Positions 43,387 through 52,703 of a stretch of DNA of 64,000 nucleotides are shown here, piece by piece. A model generated the notes under the pieces. The model saw nothing but the letters and a program-made list of their open reading frames with translations. It was not told the origin of the DNA and did no database searches. The stretch is from Chitinophaga vietnamensis (GTDB taxonomy: Bacteria > Bacteroidota > Bacteroidia > Chitinophagales > Chitinophagaceae): NCBI RefSeq assembly GCF_902167635.1, contig NZ_CABHMS010000006.1:248001-312000 (forward strand). The letters run 5' to 3'. The translations under genes were made by a program, and so were the position numbers. Every line of letters starts with the position of its first letter. Position 1 is the stretch's first letter.

Positions 43387-43433
43387 CTTGAATTTTTTTT
43401 GATGATTAATACTTCTCAACAAGGCCAATGATC

Positions 43434-46400
43434 TTAGAACTTGACATTTAAACCAACTGTAAATTGCTTGGCTTGCGGAACGGTGTAATAATCTATACCG
43501 CCTTCTACGTTACCGAGTACACCGGAGTTGATCTCGGGATCTCCTTTGTACTTGGTGATGAGCCAGAGATTATAACCACCTACGTATACTCTTGCACTGG
43601 AAACTTTCAATGCACTGATAACATTTTTCGGCAGTGAATAGCCCAGTGTGAGCGATTTCAGACGAATGTATGAACCATTGGAGATCCAGCGGCTGTTGGT
43701 AGAGTAAGCACCGCCATCTGCATAGTTACGTGTCAAACGTGGTACATTGGTAACATCACCAGGTTTTTGCCATCTGTTGAGGATATCTCTGAGTTGGTTA
43801 TCGTAGTTACCTGCTCCCCAACCATTGTCCTGGTATTGACCGGCACGATTGTAAATCTGGTTACCCTGAACAAAGCTGAAAAATACATTGAGGTCAAATC
43901 CATAACCGGAGAAAGTATTGGTGAAACCACCGGTCCAGTCAGGAACAGATTTACCAACCACCACGCGCGGTGCACTGGAGAAATTAGTAGTAGGCTTACC
44001 ATCAGCGCCCTGATACTGCGCATTACCAGTTTGAGGATCTACTCCCAGGTATTTAGGCATAAAGAACACACCGATAGGCTGTCCTTCTACCGCCCTCTGC
44101 TCATCACCACTTTGAATGATCTGTCCACCGATATTCTGTACGCGGTTTTTATTGTAGGCTGCATTGATAGTAGTGGTCCAGTTGAAATTTTTGCTTTCGA
44201 TGTTCCTGCTGGTGAGCAATATTTCCACCCCTTTGTTCTCCATATGACCAATGTTCATGTACTGGAAAGCGAAGCCGGTAGTATAAGGCAGGTTGGCGCG
44301 CAGCAAGAGGTCGGATGTTTGTTTGTTATAGTAATCCACTTCACCGGAGAGACGGTTATTAAAGAAACCAAACTCCAGGCCCACATCAAACTGACGGGTT
44401 TTCTCCCATTTCAGATTGGGGTTACCCATTTGTGATGGGCGGAAACCTGGTAATTGCGGATAAGAAGTAACATCTAACAATGTCATGTACCTGTTCTCGC
44501 CAATTTCGGCGTTACCTGTAATACCGTAGCTGGTACGCACTTTCAGGAAGTTAAGTACTTTGTTGTTCTTCAGGAAATCTTCTTCAGATACTACCCAACC
44601 CACAGAACCCGCCGGGAACACACCATAGCGGTTGTTTGGACCAAAGCGGGAAGATCCATCGGAACGAACGCTGAAGGACGCCAGATACTTGCTCTTGTAT
44701 GCGTAGTTTGCACGGAAGAAGTAGGACAGGAAGGTATAACGTTGTGAAGAAGAATAACCATAGATGATAGATGCTGCTGCTGCAACATTCTTGATTGCAT
44801 CAGAAGGAACGAGTTCTCCTTGCGTTCTGGTATTAGACAAATCATTTTGTATATAGCTCATACCAGCCGTTGCACTTAATGTATGTTTCTCTCCGAGCGC
44901 AGGCGTGAAGGTAAAGTAGTTGTTGGTATTCAGCGCTACGTTCTGCGTAAAGAAAGATGATGCCTGTCCTTTGCCAAATGCATCAGATGCAAGTTTGCCG
45001 ATGTATTGGTTTTCGGTCAGGTTGGTAATATCAGTTCCCAGTTCGGAGCGGAATGCCAGTGTGGGGATGATCTTGTAATTCACAAATACGTTACCCAATG
45101 TGCGGAAAGTGACCTGCCTGTTGGCATTGAACTGTGCATCATACAAACCGTTAGGATAAAGCAGATTGGGAATTAAAGCGCCGGTGGAGTCCCTTACCGG
45201 TGAAATAGGCGGTTGCGCCACCAGCTCACTGGGTGTAGAGAAAGTGTTATCGTTGGATACACGATCCAGCTGGGAGCGGCTTACAGTCATATTCATACCA
45301 AGTGATATCTTATCGCTTGCAGTATGTTCGAGATTGAGGCGGCCGCCATAACGCTGGAAAGTATTGTTGATCACAATCGCTTGCTGGTTGTTGTAAAAGC
45401 CGGAAACAAAGAATTTCGTTTTATCTGTTCCACCGGAAGCTGAAACATCGATCTGTTGCGTATGTGCGGTATTACGGAAAGAAAGGTCTTCCCAGTTGGT
45501 GCTATAGCCCAGGTTGTGGTAATCCTTGCCCTGCGCGAGTGCTTTCAGTTCTGAAGCGATGCCATAGTTGGGATCATTTGTGAAGAAATCGATCGCGGCG
45601 GCTTCAGTTGGGAAGGGGGATCCAGTCCAGGAATCGTCTTTTGTAGCAAAGGCAGTTTTACCATCGTTCTTTGCTGACTCTTCCAGCAGTGAAACGTATT
45701 CTTTTGCATTGAGGAAACCTCTTTTCACAGCAGGTTTACCCCAGCTGTTGCTGGCGTTTATTTCAAATTTTGTTTTCTCGCCTGTTCTGCCTTTTTTGGT
45801 GGTGATCAGTATCACGCCATTGGAGGCGCGCGCACCGTAGATAGCAGCGGCAGAAGCGTCTTTCAACACTTCAATAGATTCAATGTCGTTAGGGTTAATG
45901 TCGGCCATGGGGTTGGTAGGTTCATTACCTTCATCAGTGAGACTGGTAGATAATACCGGCATCCCGTCTACCACATACAGTGGCTGGCTGCTCGCAGAAA
46001 TGGATGAAGTACCGCGTACGCGCACTTTGATACCTTGTGCCAGTTTACCACTACCGGATTCGATCACCACGCCGGGCGATTTACCCTGGATAGCAGATTC
46101 GAGACTCACTACGGGTTGGTTTTCGATGTCTTTCGCACCGAGTTTGGAAATGGAGCCGGTCAAGTCACGCTTCACCTGTGTACCGTAACCTACCACAATC
46201 ACTTCGGATAAGTCTTTTTTACCGGTAGTGAGTGCGGCGTTGATGGTTTGTTGGCTGCCGATAGCGATTTCCTGGTCGCCATAGCCTACAAATGAAAATA
46301 CCAGTGTGTTGGCCTTGTCTGGAACGTTGAGTTCATAGGTTCCGTTGGCTTTTGTGACAGTTCCGGTAGCGGTGCCTTTTACCTTAATCGTGACGCCGGG

Positions 46401-46514
46401 TAAAGGGCTCCCCTCTTTTGCGTCTGTTACCGTACCGGTGATGTGCCTGCCTTGAGCAAAAGACAGGGCACTTATGAGCATGAGCATGCTCACAATGGAA
46501 AAGAAACGTAACAT
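43434..46514 (-). CDS. SusC/RagA-family TonB-linked outer-membrane transporter
   Basis: This 1026-residue protein has a signal peptide (about 1-20), a carboxypeptidase-D-like domain (ITGTVTDAKEGSPLPGVTIKVKGT), a plug with SLESAIQGKSPGVVIESGSG and SASSQPLYVVDGMPV, and a barrel ending in QFTVGLNVKF. It forms the pore under the SusD lid. The nearest upstream gene, the zinc peptidase on the same strand, is followed by its own terminator 177 bp before this start, so regulation is probably through its own promoter. No FecI/FecR pair is adjacent. Confidence 0.96.
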   Translation of the reverse strand: MLRFFSIVSMLMLISALSFAQGRHITGTVTDAKEGSPLPGVTIKVKGTATGTVTKANGTYELNVPDKANTLVFSFVGYGDQEIAIGSQQTINAALTTGKKDLSEVIVVGYGTQVKRDLTGSISKLGAKDIENQPVVSLESAIQGKSPGVVIESGSGKLAQGIKVRVRGTSSISASSQPLYVVDGMPVLSTSLTDEGNEPTNPMADINPNDIESIEVLKDASAAAIYGARASNGVILITTKKGRTGEKTKFEINASNSWGKPAVKRGFLNAKEYVSLLEESAKNDGKTAFATKDDSWTGSPFPTEAAAIDFFTNDPNYGIASELKALAQGKDYHNLGYSTNWEDLSFRNTAHTQQIDVSASGGTDKTKFFVSGFYNNQQAIVINNTFQRYGGRLNLEHTASDKISLGMNMTVSRSQLDRVSNDNTFSTPSELVAQPPISPVRDSTGALIPNLLYPNGLYDAQFNANRQVTFRTLGNVFVNYKIIPTLAFRSELGTDITNLTENQYIGKLASDAFGKGQASSFFTQNVALNTNNYFTFTPALGEKHTLSATAGMSYIQNDLSNTRTQGELVPSDAIKNVAAAASIIYGYSSSQRYTFLSYFFRANYAYKSKYLASFSVRSDGSSRFGPNNRYGVFPAGSVGWVVSEEDFLKNNKVLNFLKVRTSYGITGNAEIGENRYMTLLDVTSYPQLPGFRPSQMGNPNLKWEKTRQFDVGLEFGFFNNRLSGEVDYYNKQTSDLLLRANLPYTTGFAFQYMNIGHMENKGVEILLTSRNIESKNFNWTTTINAAYNKNRVQNIGGQIIQSGDEQRAVEGQPIGVFFMPKYLGVDPQTGNAQYQGADGKPTTNFSSAPRVVVGKSVPDWTGGFTNTFSGYGFDLNVFFSFVQGNQIYNRAGQYQDNGWGAGNYDNQLRDILNRWQKPGDVTNVPRLTRNYADGGAYSTNSRWISNGSYIRLKSLTLGYSLPKNVISALKVSSARVYVGGYNLWLITKYKGDPEINSGVLGNVEGGIDYYTVPQAKQFTVGLNVKF

Positions 46515-46690
46515 GGTTTGATAATTTGGTTAATAAAATCCGGGTTTTTTGATTGGGTGTTCGGGCTTAAAGTTGATTTTCTTCCCCCCTTTCAATAAGC
46601 AATTTTAGATTTTGATCGGATAAAAATATTACTTTTTTAATACATTATTTAAAAAGATGTTAAATTTTATTTTTGAATAGAGGGATAATG

Positions 46691-46734
46691 AAGATAAAAA
46701 AGGCGCAGCCATTGGATGGCTGCGCCTTTTTCTT
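46691..46734 (-). terminator. Terminator of the zinc peptidase gene
   Basis: AAGGCGCAGCC and GGCTGCGCCTT pair around a 7-base loop, with A-rich and T-rich flanks. Confidence 0.87.
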
Positions 46735-46751
46735 AAAATGGATAATCTTTT

Positions 46752-47444
46752 CTAGTTGTTCCGGTTGCGTGCTCCCATAAAGATGAGTATATACTGAAAC
46801 AAGGTTGCCAGGGAGGCCAATGCAGCCACCACATAGGTCATAGCAGCCCACCAGAGGGCATTTTTAGCCTTGTCGTGCTCGTCGCGTTGCATTACACGGC
46901 TGCTGTCCAGCCAGGCCAGCGCCCTGCGGGAGGCGTCAAATTCCACGGGTAGCGTGATCAGGGAGAACAGGGTGGTAACGGCGAAAAGCACGATACCTGC
47001 CAGCAGCAATTGCGGAAAGCGGTTGATCAGCAGGATACCTGCCAGCAGCACCCATTGCACCAGCGAGGAGCTGAACTGCACGGCGGGCACCAGTCTGGAC
47101 CTCAACCCCAACCAGGGATAAGCCGCAGCGTGCTGCACGGCGTGCCCGCATTCGTGGGCGGCCACTGCGGCAGCGGCTACATTCGCGCCCTCGTATACTT
47201 CCGGGCTCAGGTTCACGGTTTTATTGGCAGGATTGTAATGATCCGAAAGAAATCCTTCTGAGGAAAGCACTTGCACGTCGTAGATCTGGTTGTCGCGCAG
47301 CATCTTTTCCGCAATCTGGCGGCCGGTAAGCCCGGACGAAGTGGGTATTTCACTATATTCCCTGAACCTGCTTTTCAGGACATAGCCAACAAGCATGCTG
47401 AGCCCCACAAAAATCAGCGATACAAATAAAATTCCTGGTGTCAT
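46752..47444 (-). CDS. YugP-like membrane zinc metallopeptidase
   Basis: This 230-residue protein has an N-terminal membrane helix, the zinc motif HECGH (AAVAAHECGHAVQHA, near 110), and two or three further helices (SLVQWVLLAGILLINRFPQLLLAGIVLFA, TYVVAALASLATLFQYILIFMG). This matches the YugP family of neutral zinc metallopeptidases. Substrate unknown. The start at 47444 (MTPGILF) is preferred over 47462, which adds a weak extension. Confidence 0.88.
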   Translation of the reverse strand: MTPGILFVSLIFVGLSMLVGYVLKSRFREYSEIPTSSGLTGRQIAEKMLRDNQIYDVQVLSSEGFLSDHYNPANKTVNLSPEVYEGANVAAAAVAAHECGHAVQHAAAYPWLGLRSRLVPAVQFSSSLVQWVLLAGILLINRFPQLLLAGIVLFAVTTLFSLITLPVEFDASRRALAWLDSSRVMQRDEHDKAKNALWWAAMTYVVAALASLATLFQYILIFMGARNRNN

Positions 47445-47810
47445 AGATATAAAAATTAGCATCTGATCTGCGCAAATATCTCTCCAAGGAACCCATTTTA
47501 AGGTTTATTTAGCGTTTGTCTGCCAGGCCCTCTTTTTATTCGCGCTCAAGAAATTTAACACTGCCATAGTGGCAAAACCGGGCCAAAATACAGAAAAAAT
47601 CCGGTCCATTTGTCAGTCAAGTCCGTCAGTCTTATTACTCATTTTTCATATGCAATTTTCCATAACATCAACCCTATTTATCAACATTTTACGGCTTGTC
47701 AATGAAAGTAATATTGGACGAAAATAATGGCGAAACAAGCGATGGCAGCCACTTTCTGACATTAAAAAAATACCTCAAAAGTTATTCACATCGATTAAAT
47801 AAACTTTTTT

Positions 47811-47905
47811 ATTCTGAACCCATTTAGTAATTTAGACCTGAATTTAATGGGTTAGTAAGTAGAAAGAGTCAACGGAATCTTCCGTTTGGCTCTTTTCTCT
47901 TTTTA
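47811..47905 (+). ncRNA. Candidate orphan small RNA in the gap before radA
   Basis: AACCCATT/AATGGGTT (21-base loop) is followed 7 bases later by a longer hairpin (AACGGAA/TTCCGTT, with outer AGAAAGAG/CTCTTTTCT) and then CTCTTTTTAG. That is the form of a small RNA ending at an intrinsic terminator. No promoter is clearly visible just upstream. The gap 47445-48001 is 557 bp and A/T-rich, holds this element and one near-DnaA box (TTATTCACA at 47782), and no credible coding frame. Confidence 0.38.
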
Positions 47906-48001
47906 GGGTATTCACTCCATCCTTCTAAGGACCTCTTTTTAACATTTCCACCTGTTAATGATAAAACCGTTTACTTTGTAAGCATCCTCTTTTTAAAAAT
48001 T

Positions 48002-49378
48002 ATGAGTAAGATAAGAACCGCTTTTTTTTGTCAGAACTGTGGATATGAATCAGCAAAGTGGAATGGCAAGTGCCCAAGCTGCGGACAGTGGAATACCTTC
48101 GTAGAAGAAAGAGTACAAAAAGATATTCCGCTGAAACAACAAGACTGGAAACAACAGGAATCCGGCAACAACCGCACCAATAAAATCATCAACCTCGCAG
48201 AGGTGATCACCAGCGAAGAAAAACGTTTACTCACTCCCGACAATGAACTTAACCGTGTGCTGGGAGGCGGTATAGTAGCGGGTTCCCTCGTATTGGTAGG
48301 TGGTGAGCCCGGTATCGGAAAGTCTACACTCTTTCTGCAAAATGCACTTCAACTGAAGCACATTAAAACACTTTACATCAGTGGCGAAGAAAGTGAGCAA
48401 CAGATAAAAATGCGGGCCGACCGTATCAAAAATACCAACGACCAGTTTTATCTACTTACGGAAACATCCACACAAACGATTTTCCAGGAAATAAAAAAAT
48501 TGCAACCACAACTGGTAATTGTTGACTCTATACAAACCTTACAATCCCCTTTCATCGAATCAGCACCCGGCAGCGTATCCCAGATCAGGGAAACTACTGC
48601 GGAACTGCAACGATTTGCCAAAGAAAGCAACACACCTGTATTCCTCATCGGCCACATCACGAAAGACGGCTCCATAGCAGGCCCCAAAGTACTGGAACAC
48701 ATGGTGGATACCGTATTGCAGTTTGAAGGCGACCAACACTATGCCTACAGAATACTACGCACCATCAAAAACCGTTTTGGCTCCACTGCTGAACTGGGCA
48801 TCTATGAAATGACCGGCAACGGCCTGCGACAAGTCACCAACCCTTCAGAGATACTGATATCACAACGGGAAGACCTCCTCAGCGGCGTTGCTATTTCCGC
48901 CACCATGGAGGGCTTACGGCCCCTGCTGGTTGAAGTACAGGCACTCGTTACACAATCGGTATATGGTACGCCGCAACGCACCGCTACCGGTTTCGACCTG
49001 CGCAGACTGCAATTGCTGCTGGCGGTACTGGAAAAGAGAGGCGGCTTTCACTTTGGCGTAAAAGATGTTTTCCTCAACATCGCCGGTGGCATACGTGTGG
49101 AAGATCCTGCAATAGACCTCGCCGTGTTGTGCGCACTGCTATCATCTTATGAAGACAATGCGCTGCCCAACAAAGTTTGCTTTGCCGGCGAAGTAGGCCT
49201 CAGTGGCGAGATACGGGCGGTAAACAGAATTGAACAACGCATCGCAGAAGCAGAGAAACTTGGCTTTGAAAAAATATTTATCTCCCGTTACAACAAAAAA
49301 GGAATTGATTTCGCTAAATTTAATATCGAAGTAATAGCAGTAGGAAGAGTGGAAGAAGTGTACCAGCAGCTATTCTGA
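48002..49378 (+). CDS. radA: DNA repair protein RadA
   Basis: This 458-residue protein is a RecA-like helicase of branch migration. It has the zinc finger CQNCGYESAKWNGKCPSCG (residues 10-28), Walker A GGEPGIGKST near 100, the RadA-specific KNRFGS near 257, and a Lon-type C-terminal domain (KDVFLNIAGGIRVEDPAIDLAVL, CFAGEVGLSGEIRAV). It is followed by comF after 29 bp in the same direction. Confidence 0.97.
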   Translation: MSKIRTAFFCQNCGYESAKWNGKCPSCGQWNTFVEERVQKDIPLKQQDWKQQESGNNRTNKIINLAEVITSEEKRLLTPDNELNRVLGGGIVAGSLVLVGGEPGIGKSTLFLQNALQLKHIKTLYISGEESEQQIKMRADRIKNTNDQFYLLTETSTQTIFQEIKKLQPQLVIVDSIQTLQSPFIESAPGSVSQIRETTAELQRFAKESNTPVFLIGHITKDGSIAGPKVLEHMVDTVLQFEGDQHYAYRILRTIKNRFGSTAELGIYEMTGNGLRQVTNPSEILISQREDLLSGVAISATMEGLRPLLVEVQALVTQSVYGTPQRTATGFDLRRLQLLLAVLEKRGGFHFGVKDVFLNIAGGIRVEDPAIDLAVLCALLSSYEDNALPNKVCFAGEVGLSGEIRAVNRIEQRIAEAEKLGFEKIFISRYNKKGIDFAKFNIEVIAVGRVEEVYQQLF

Positions 49379-49407
49379 CGTTTTCTAACCACCATATCTT
49401 TCATCTG

Positions 49408-50094
49408 ATGACCACCAGTTTGTTAACCTCCGTGGTGCGGTTGTTCTATCCGCATTGCTGTGAATCCTGCGGCGCCGACCTGCCACAAAAAGAAGAGCTG
49501 CTTTGTCTTCGCTGCGCCGAAACCTTGCCAGTCACGCATTTCCAGCGATACCAGCATAACCCCGTAGAAAAGATCTTTTGGGGGCGTGTTCCTGTTGATC
49601 AAGCCATGGCAGCCTATTATTACAGCCAATCGTCTTGTTTGCAAGCTATGATACATCGTTTCAAGTACCGGCAGCGAAAGGATATTGCGTTGTATCTTGG
49701 CCGGAGAACGGGGCATTTGCTACTACAAAGTACATGGCTACACGAAATCACAGGTATTGTGCCGGTGCCGCTATTTCCTGATAAGCTGCGGCAGCGGGGT
49801 TATAACCAGTCGCAGCTATTGGCGGAAGGCATTGCCGCCGTTACAGGCAAGGCGGTATTGCCAGCGCTCCTGCAAAGGCAGCGGTATACGGGTACACAAA
49901 CCCGGAAAGACCGCAGCCACCGGTGGCAGAACGTTTCCGGCGGATTTGCTGCCGCCTCCAACCTGGCGGGGCATCACCTGTTACTGGTGGATGATGTGAT
50001 CACCACCGGGGCTACAACCGAGGCCTGTTGCCAGGCGCTGGTAAACCAGCAGGCTAAGGTGAGCGTCTGTGCCCTGGCCTTTACCTACAGCTGA
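49408..50094 (+). CDS. comF: ComF-family phosphoribosyltransferase-like protein
   Basis: This 228-residue protein has the N-terminal zinc-type cluster (CCESCGADLPQKEELLCLRC), then IVPVPLFPDKLRQRGYNQSQLLAEGIA and the PRPP-binding loop LLLVDDVITTGATTE. It is linked to DNA uptake or to nucleotide salvage in other bacteria; the real role here is not certain. It lies 29 bp after radA. Confidence 0.93.
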   Translation: MTTSLLTSVVRLFYPHCCESCGADLPQKEELLCLRCAETLPVTHFQRYQHNPVEKIFWGRVPVDQAMAAYYYSQSSCLQAMIHRFKYRQRKDIALYLGRRTGHLLLQSTWLHEITGIVPVPLFPDKLRQRGYNQSQLLAEGIAAVTGKAVLPALLQRQRYTGTQTRKDRSHRWQNVSGGFAAASNLAGHHLLLVDDVITTGATTEACCQALVNQQAKVSVCALAFTYS

Positions 50095-50154
50095 TCAAAA
50101 AGTTATAATTTTCTCATAACGGATAATTAACTTTACAGGGCAATCATTTACCAT

Positions 50155-50162
50155 TATCTTTG
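50155..50162 (+). promoter_or_regulatory. -7 box (TATCTTTG) for the glutathione peroxidase gene
   Basis: TATCTTTG fits TAnnTTTG and lies 25 bases before the ATG at 50188. Confidence 0.52.
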
Positions 50163-50187
50163 AACGTTCCGAATTAAAACATTTCTT

Positions 50188-50718
50188 ATGTTTAAATTAG
50201 CTATGCTCTCCGTTGCTATGTTCATTGCAGTTACAGCTTCACATATTTATGATTTTAAGGTAGATGCCATAGATGGAGGAAAAATTGATTTCGCCAAATA
50301 CAAAGGCAAGAAAATACTGATTGTCAACACAGCATCTCTCTGCGGAAATACGCCCCAATACGAAGGACTGGAAAAATTATACAAGAAGTATCAGGATAAG
50401 CTGGTGATCATTGGTTTCCCCGCCAACAACTTCGGGTCTCAGGAACCGGGCTCCAACACAGAGATCAAGGCTTTCTGTACGAAACAATACGCGGTAACAT
50501 TTCCAATGGCCGCAAAAATTTCTGTAAAGGGAGCCGACATACATCCATTATATAAATGGCTGATGGATGAGAGCAAAGCCAAACACCTGGAGCCTGCCGA
50601 GGTAACCTGGAATTTCCAGAAATACCTGCTGGACGAAAAAGGCAACCTGGTGGCGGTTTTCTCTCCTAAAACACAGCCGGAATCCGCAGAAGTCATTGCG
50701 GCTATCGAGAAAAAATAA
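50188..50718 (+). CDS. Glutathione peroxidase-family protein, exported
   Basis: This 176-residue protein reduces hydroperoxides. It has a signal-like start (MFKLAMLSVAMFIAVTASH), NTASLCGNTPQYEGLEKLY with the peroxidatic Cys, FPANNFGSQEPGSN, and WNFQKYLLDEKGN with the conserved Trp and Asn. Cys replaces selenocysteine, so it probably uses thioredoxin. It is likely periplasmic or membrane-linked. Confidence 0.92.
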   Translation: MFKLAMLSVAMFIAVTASHIYDFKVDAIDGGKIDFAKYKGKKILIVNTASLCGNTPQYEGLEKLYKKYQDKLVIIGFPANNFGSQEPGSNTEIKAFCTKQYAVTFPMAAKISVKGADIHPLYKWLMDESKAKHLEPAEVTWNFQKYLLDEKGNLVAVFSPKTQPESAEVIAAIEKK

Positions 50719-50843
50719 GAACGCAGTCGTTAAAATTAATCTGCCAACTTAGTTAGTGAAATTGCATTCCAGTGAATGCTTCCCTGTTCGTATGGTCGTA
50801 CAGGTTAGTATCTGCTTTTTAATACATAAGTGGCATCAAGCTC

Positions 50844-51383
50844 ATGAAAAAACTCAACCTACTCTTTGGAAAACTGGCATTGCTATGTGCTGTCAGCTCC
50901 GGTATGCTTGTTTCTTGTCAGACCAGTGTGGATACCCCCATTATTAACTGTCCTGGTATGTCGATCATGGGCCGCATCGGTGATACCAGCTCCAGACTGA
51001 ACCTGTCTGGCGCAACTTTATTCAGACAGGAGAATGACAGCGCATTCTCCAAGTATCTGAGCATAGAAGCGCTGTCCGACTCCATGAAGGTGATCATTAA
51101 TATCATTGATGGCCCTTATACAGATGGAAAGATCGCCGATGACAGCATCCATACGCAAACATATTATTTCTCAAGGTCACGCAAAATACAAGGTGGGCTT
51201 GTGGTTGCAGGCGTGCGCAGTTTGGGCGATTACAATTATCTCACCACCGACAGCTCACAGGTGACCATTACCAGGATAAACACCAAACATCAAACAGTGT
51301 CCGGCAATTATACTTTCTACGCCAACGGAAATATTACCGGCTCAGGGGTATTCGACAATGTTTGCTATGTATCCTTGCATTAG
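50844..51383 (+). CDS. Hypothetical lipoprotein
   Basis: This 179-residue protein has a lipoprotein signal (SSGMLVSC, lipid Cys near 27). The rest has FRQENDSAFSKYLSIEAL and a likely beta-rich C-terminal part ending GNITGSGVFDNVCYVSLH. I do not recognise the family; it resembles small Bacteroidota proteins with an unknown beta domain. It is in the same direction as its neighbours, 36 bp before holB. Confidence 0.6.
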   Translation: MKKLNLLFGKLALLCAVSSGMLVSCQTSVDTPIINCPGMSIMGRIGDTSSRLNLSGATLFRQENDSAFSKYLSIEALSDSMKVIINIIDGPYTDGKIADDSIHTQTYYFSRSRKIQGGLVVAGVRSLGDYNYLTTDSSQVTITRINTKHQTVSGNYTFYANGNITGSGVFDNVCYVSLH

Positions 51384-51419
51384 ACCATTCATTAAGCCCC
51401 TTTTCATTATCTTGCGACC

Positions 51420-52559
51420 ATGCTTTTTTCAGACATCATAGGACAGCAGGTTGCATCACAGCAGCTGGTACAATCTGTACAACAGAACAGGCTCAGTCAT
51501 GCCATGATCCTGCTGGCGCCGGAAGGCGCAGGCGGACTGCCGCTGGGGCTGGCCTTTTCACAGTACCTTGTTTGCGAAAACAAACAGGCCCATGATGCCT
51601 GCGGGCGCTGCGCCGCCTGTATCAAGGCTTCCCAATTCATTCACCCGGATATTCACTTCTCTTATCCGGTGATCCCGCGGAAATCAGGCGACAAGCCCAT
51701 TAGCACCGATTACATCACTGAATGGCGCGAGTTTGTGAGCACCCATCCTTATGGTAATGCCTACGATTGGCTACAGTTCATCGGTGCAGAGAACAAGCAA
51801 GGAAATATCACTGCCACTGAGTGCCAGGATATCATCCGTAAACTCAACCTGAAAAGTTTTGAGAGCGGCTATAAAATACTGGTGATGTGGATGCCCGAAT
51901 ACCTCGGCAACGAAGGCAACCGCCTGCTCAAACTCATAGAGGAGCCCCCGGTGAATACGCTGTTCATCCTGATAGCGGAGAACCAGGAACAGATACTGGC
52001 CACTATTCTCTCCCGTACTCATCTCATTAAAATAAACGCTATCGCGAAAGACGCGCTGGTAGCGGCTTTGATGGAGAAAGGCCAGGTGCCTGCATCGCGG
52101 GCGCAGCAGATCGCCACCATCACCGCCGGCAACTATCGCGAAGCGATGTATCTGTTACAGCACTCCGAAGACGATTATCACGAATTGCTGCGCAACTGGC
52201 TCAACTACCTGTTCACCGGCAATCGTGTGGCATTACAGGAATGGATAGAAGGCATCAGCAGCGCGAAAACGGGCCGCGAAAACCAGAAACAGTTCCTGCG
52301 CTATTTTATCAACCTGCTGGAACATACGATACGCCTGCAATTCCTGGATCGCGCACAGCTGGCATTTTCGGAAGAAGAGATGGACTTCTCCGCCAAACTG
52401 TCGAAACTGGCCAACCTGGAGCAAATGCAACAGATCAGTGAAGCGCTTGATAACGCTTGTTATTATATTGAACGCAACGCCAACGCCAAGTTGTTATTTC
52501 ATGCCCTGTCCATCAAGCTGCAATATATATTCAAAAAGAAACCTTTACCAGTGATGTAA
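51420..52559 (+). CDS. holB: DNA polymerase III delta-prime subunit
   Basis: This 379-residue protein is part of the clamp loader. It starts MLFSDIIGQQVASQQLVQSV, has LSHAMILLAPEGAGGLPLG in the Walker A place, the zinc Cys set CENKQAHDACGRCAAC, and MPEYLGNEGNRLLKLIEEPP with the SRC-like region. The Walker A Lys is replaced by Gly, as fits a subunit that does not bind ATP. It is followed by ricT after 144 bp, the same order as in Bacillus. Confidence 0.93.
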   Translation: MLFSDIIGQQVASQQLVQSVQQNRLSHAMILLAPEGAGGLPLGLAFSQYLVCENKQAHDACGRCAACIKASQFIHPDIHFSYPVIPRKSGDKPISTDYITEWREFVSTHPYGNAYDWLQFIGAENKQGNITATECQDIIRKLNLKSFESGYKILVMWMPEYLGNEGNRLLKLIEEPPVNTLFILIAENQEQILATILSRTHLIKINAIAKDALVAALMEKGQVPASRAQQIATITAGNYREAMYLLQHSEDDYHELLRNWLNYLFTGNRVALQEWIEGISSAKTGRENQKQFLRYFINLLEHTIRLQFLDRAQLAFSEEEMDFSAKLSKLANLEQMQQISEALDNACYYIERNANAKLLFHALSIKLQYIFKKKPLPVM

Positions 52560-52599
52560 CAGACAAACGGCTTTCCGGGCCTAATGTGCTGCTTTTCCT

Positions 52600-52607
52600 T
52601 ATCTTTG
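52600..52607 (+). promoter_or_regulatory. -7 box (TATCTTTG) before ricT
   Basis: TATCTTTG fits TAnnTTTG and lies about 96 bases before the chosen ricT start, so the transcript would have a long leader. Confidence 0.5.
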
Positions 52608-52703
52608 TTGCTTCCACCTTTGTTTTTCTAATTGGAAAAATGTATTTTAAAGGATTGGAATGACCTGAAATGCTTATTTATAAAATTTAAACTATTTAAT
52701 AAT

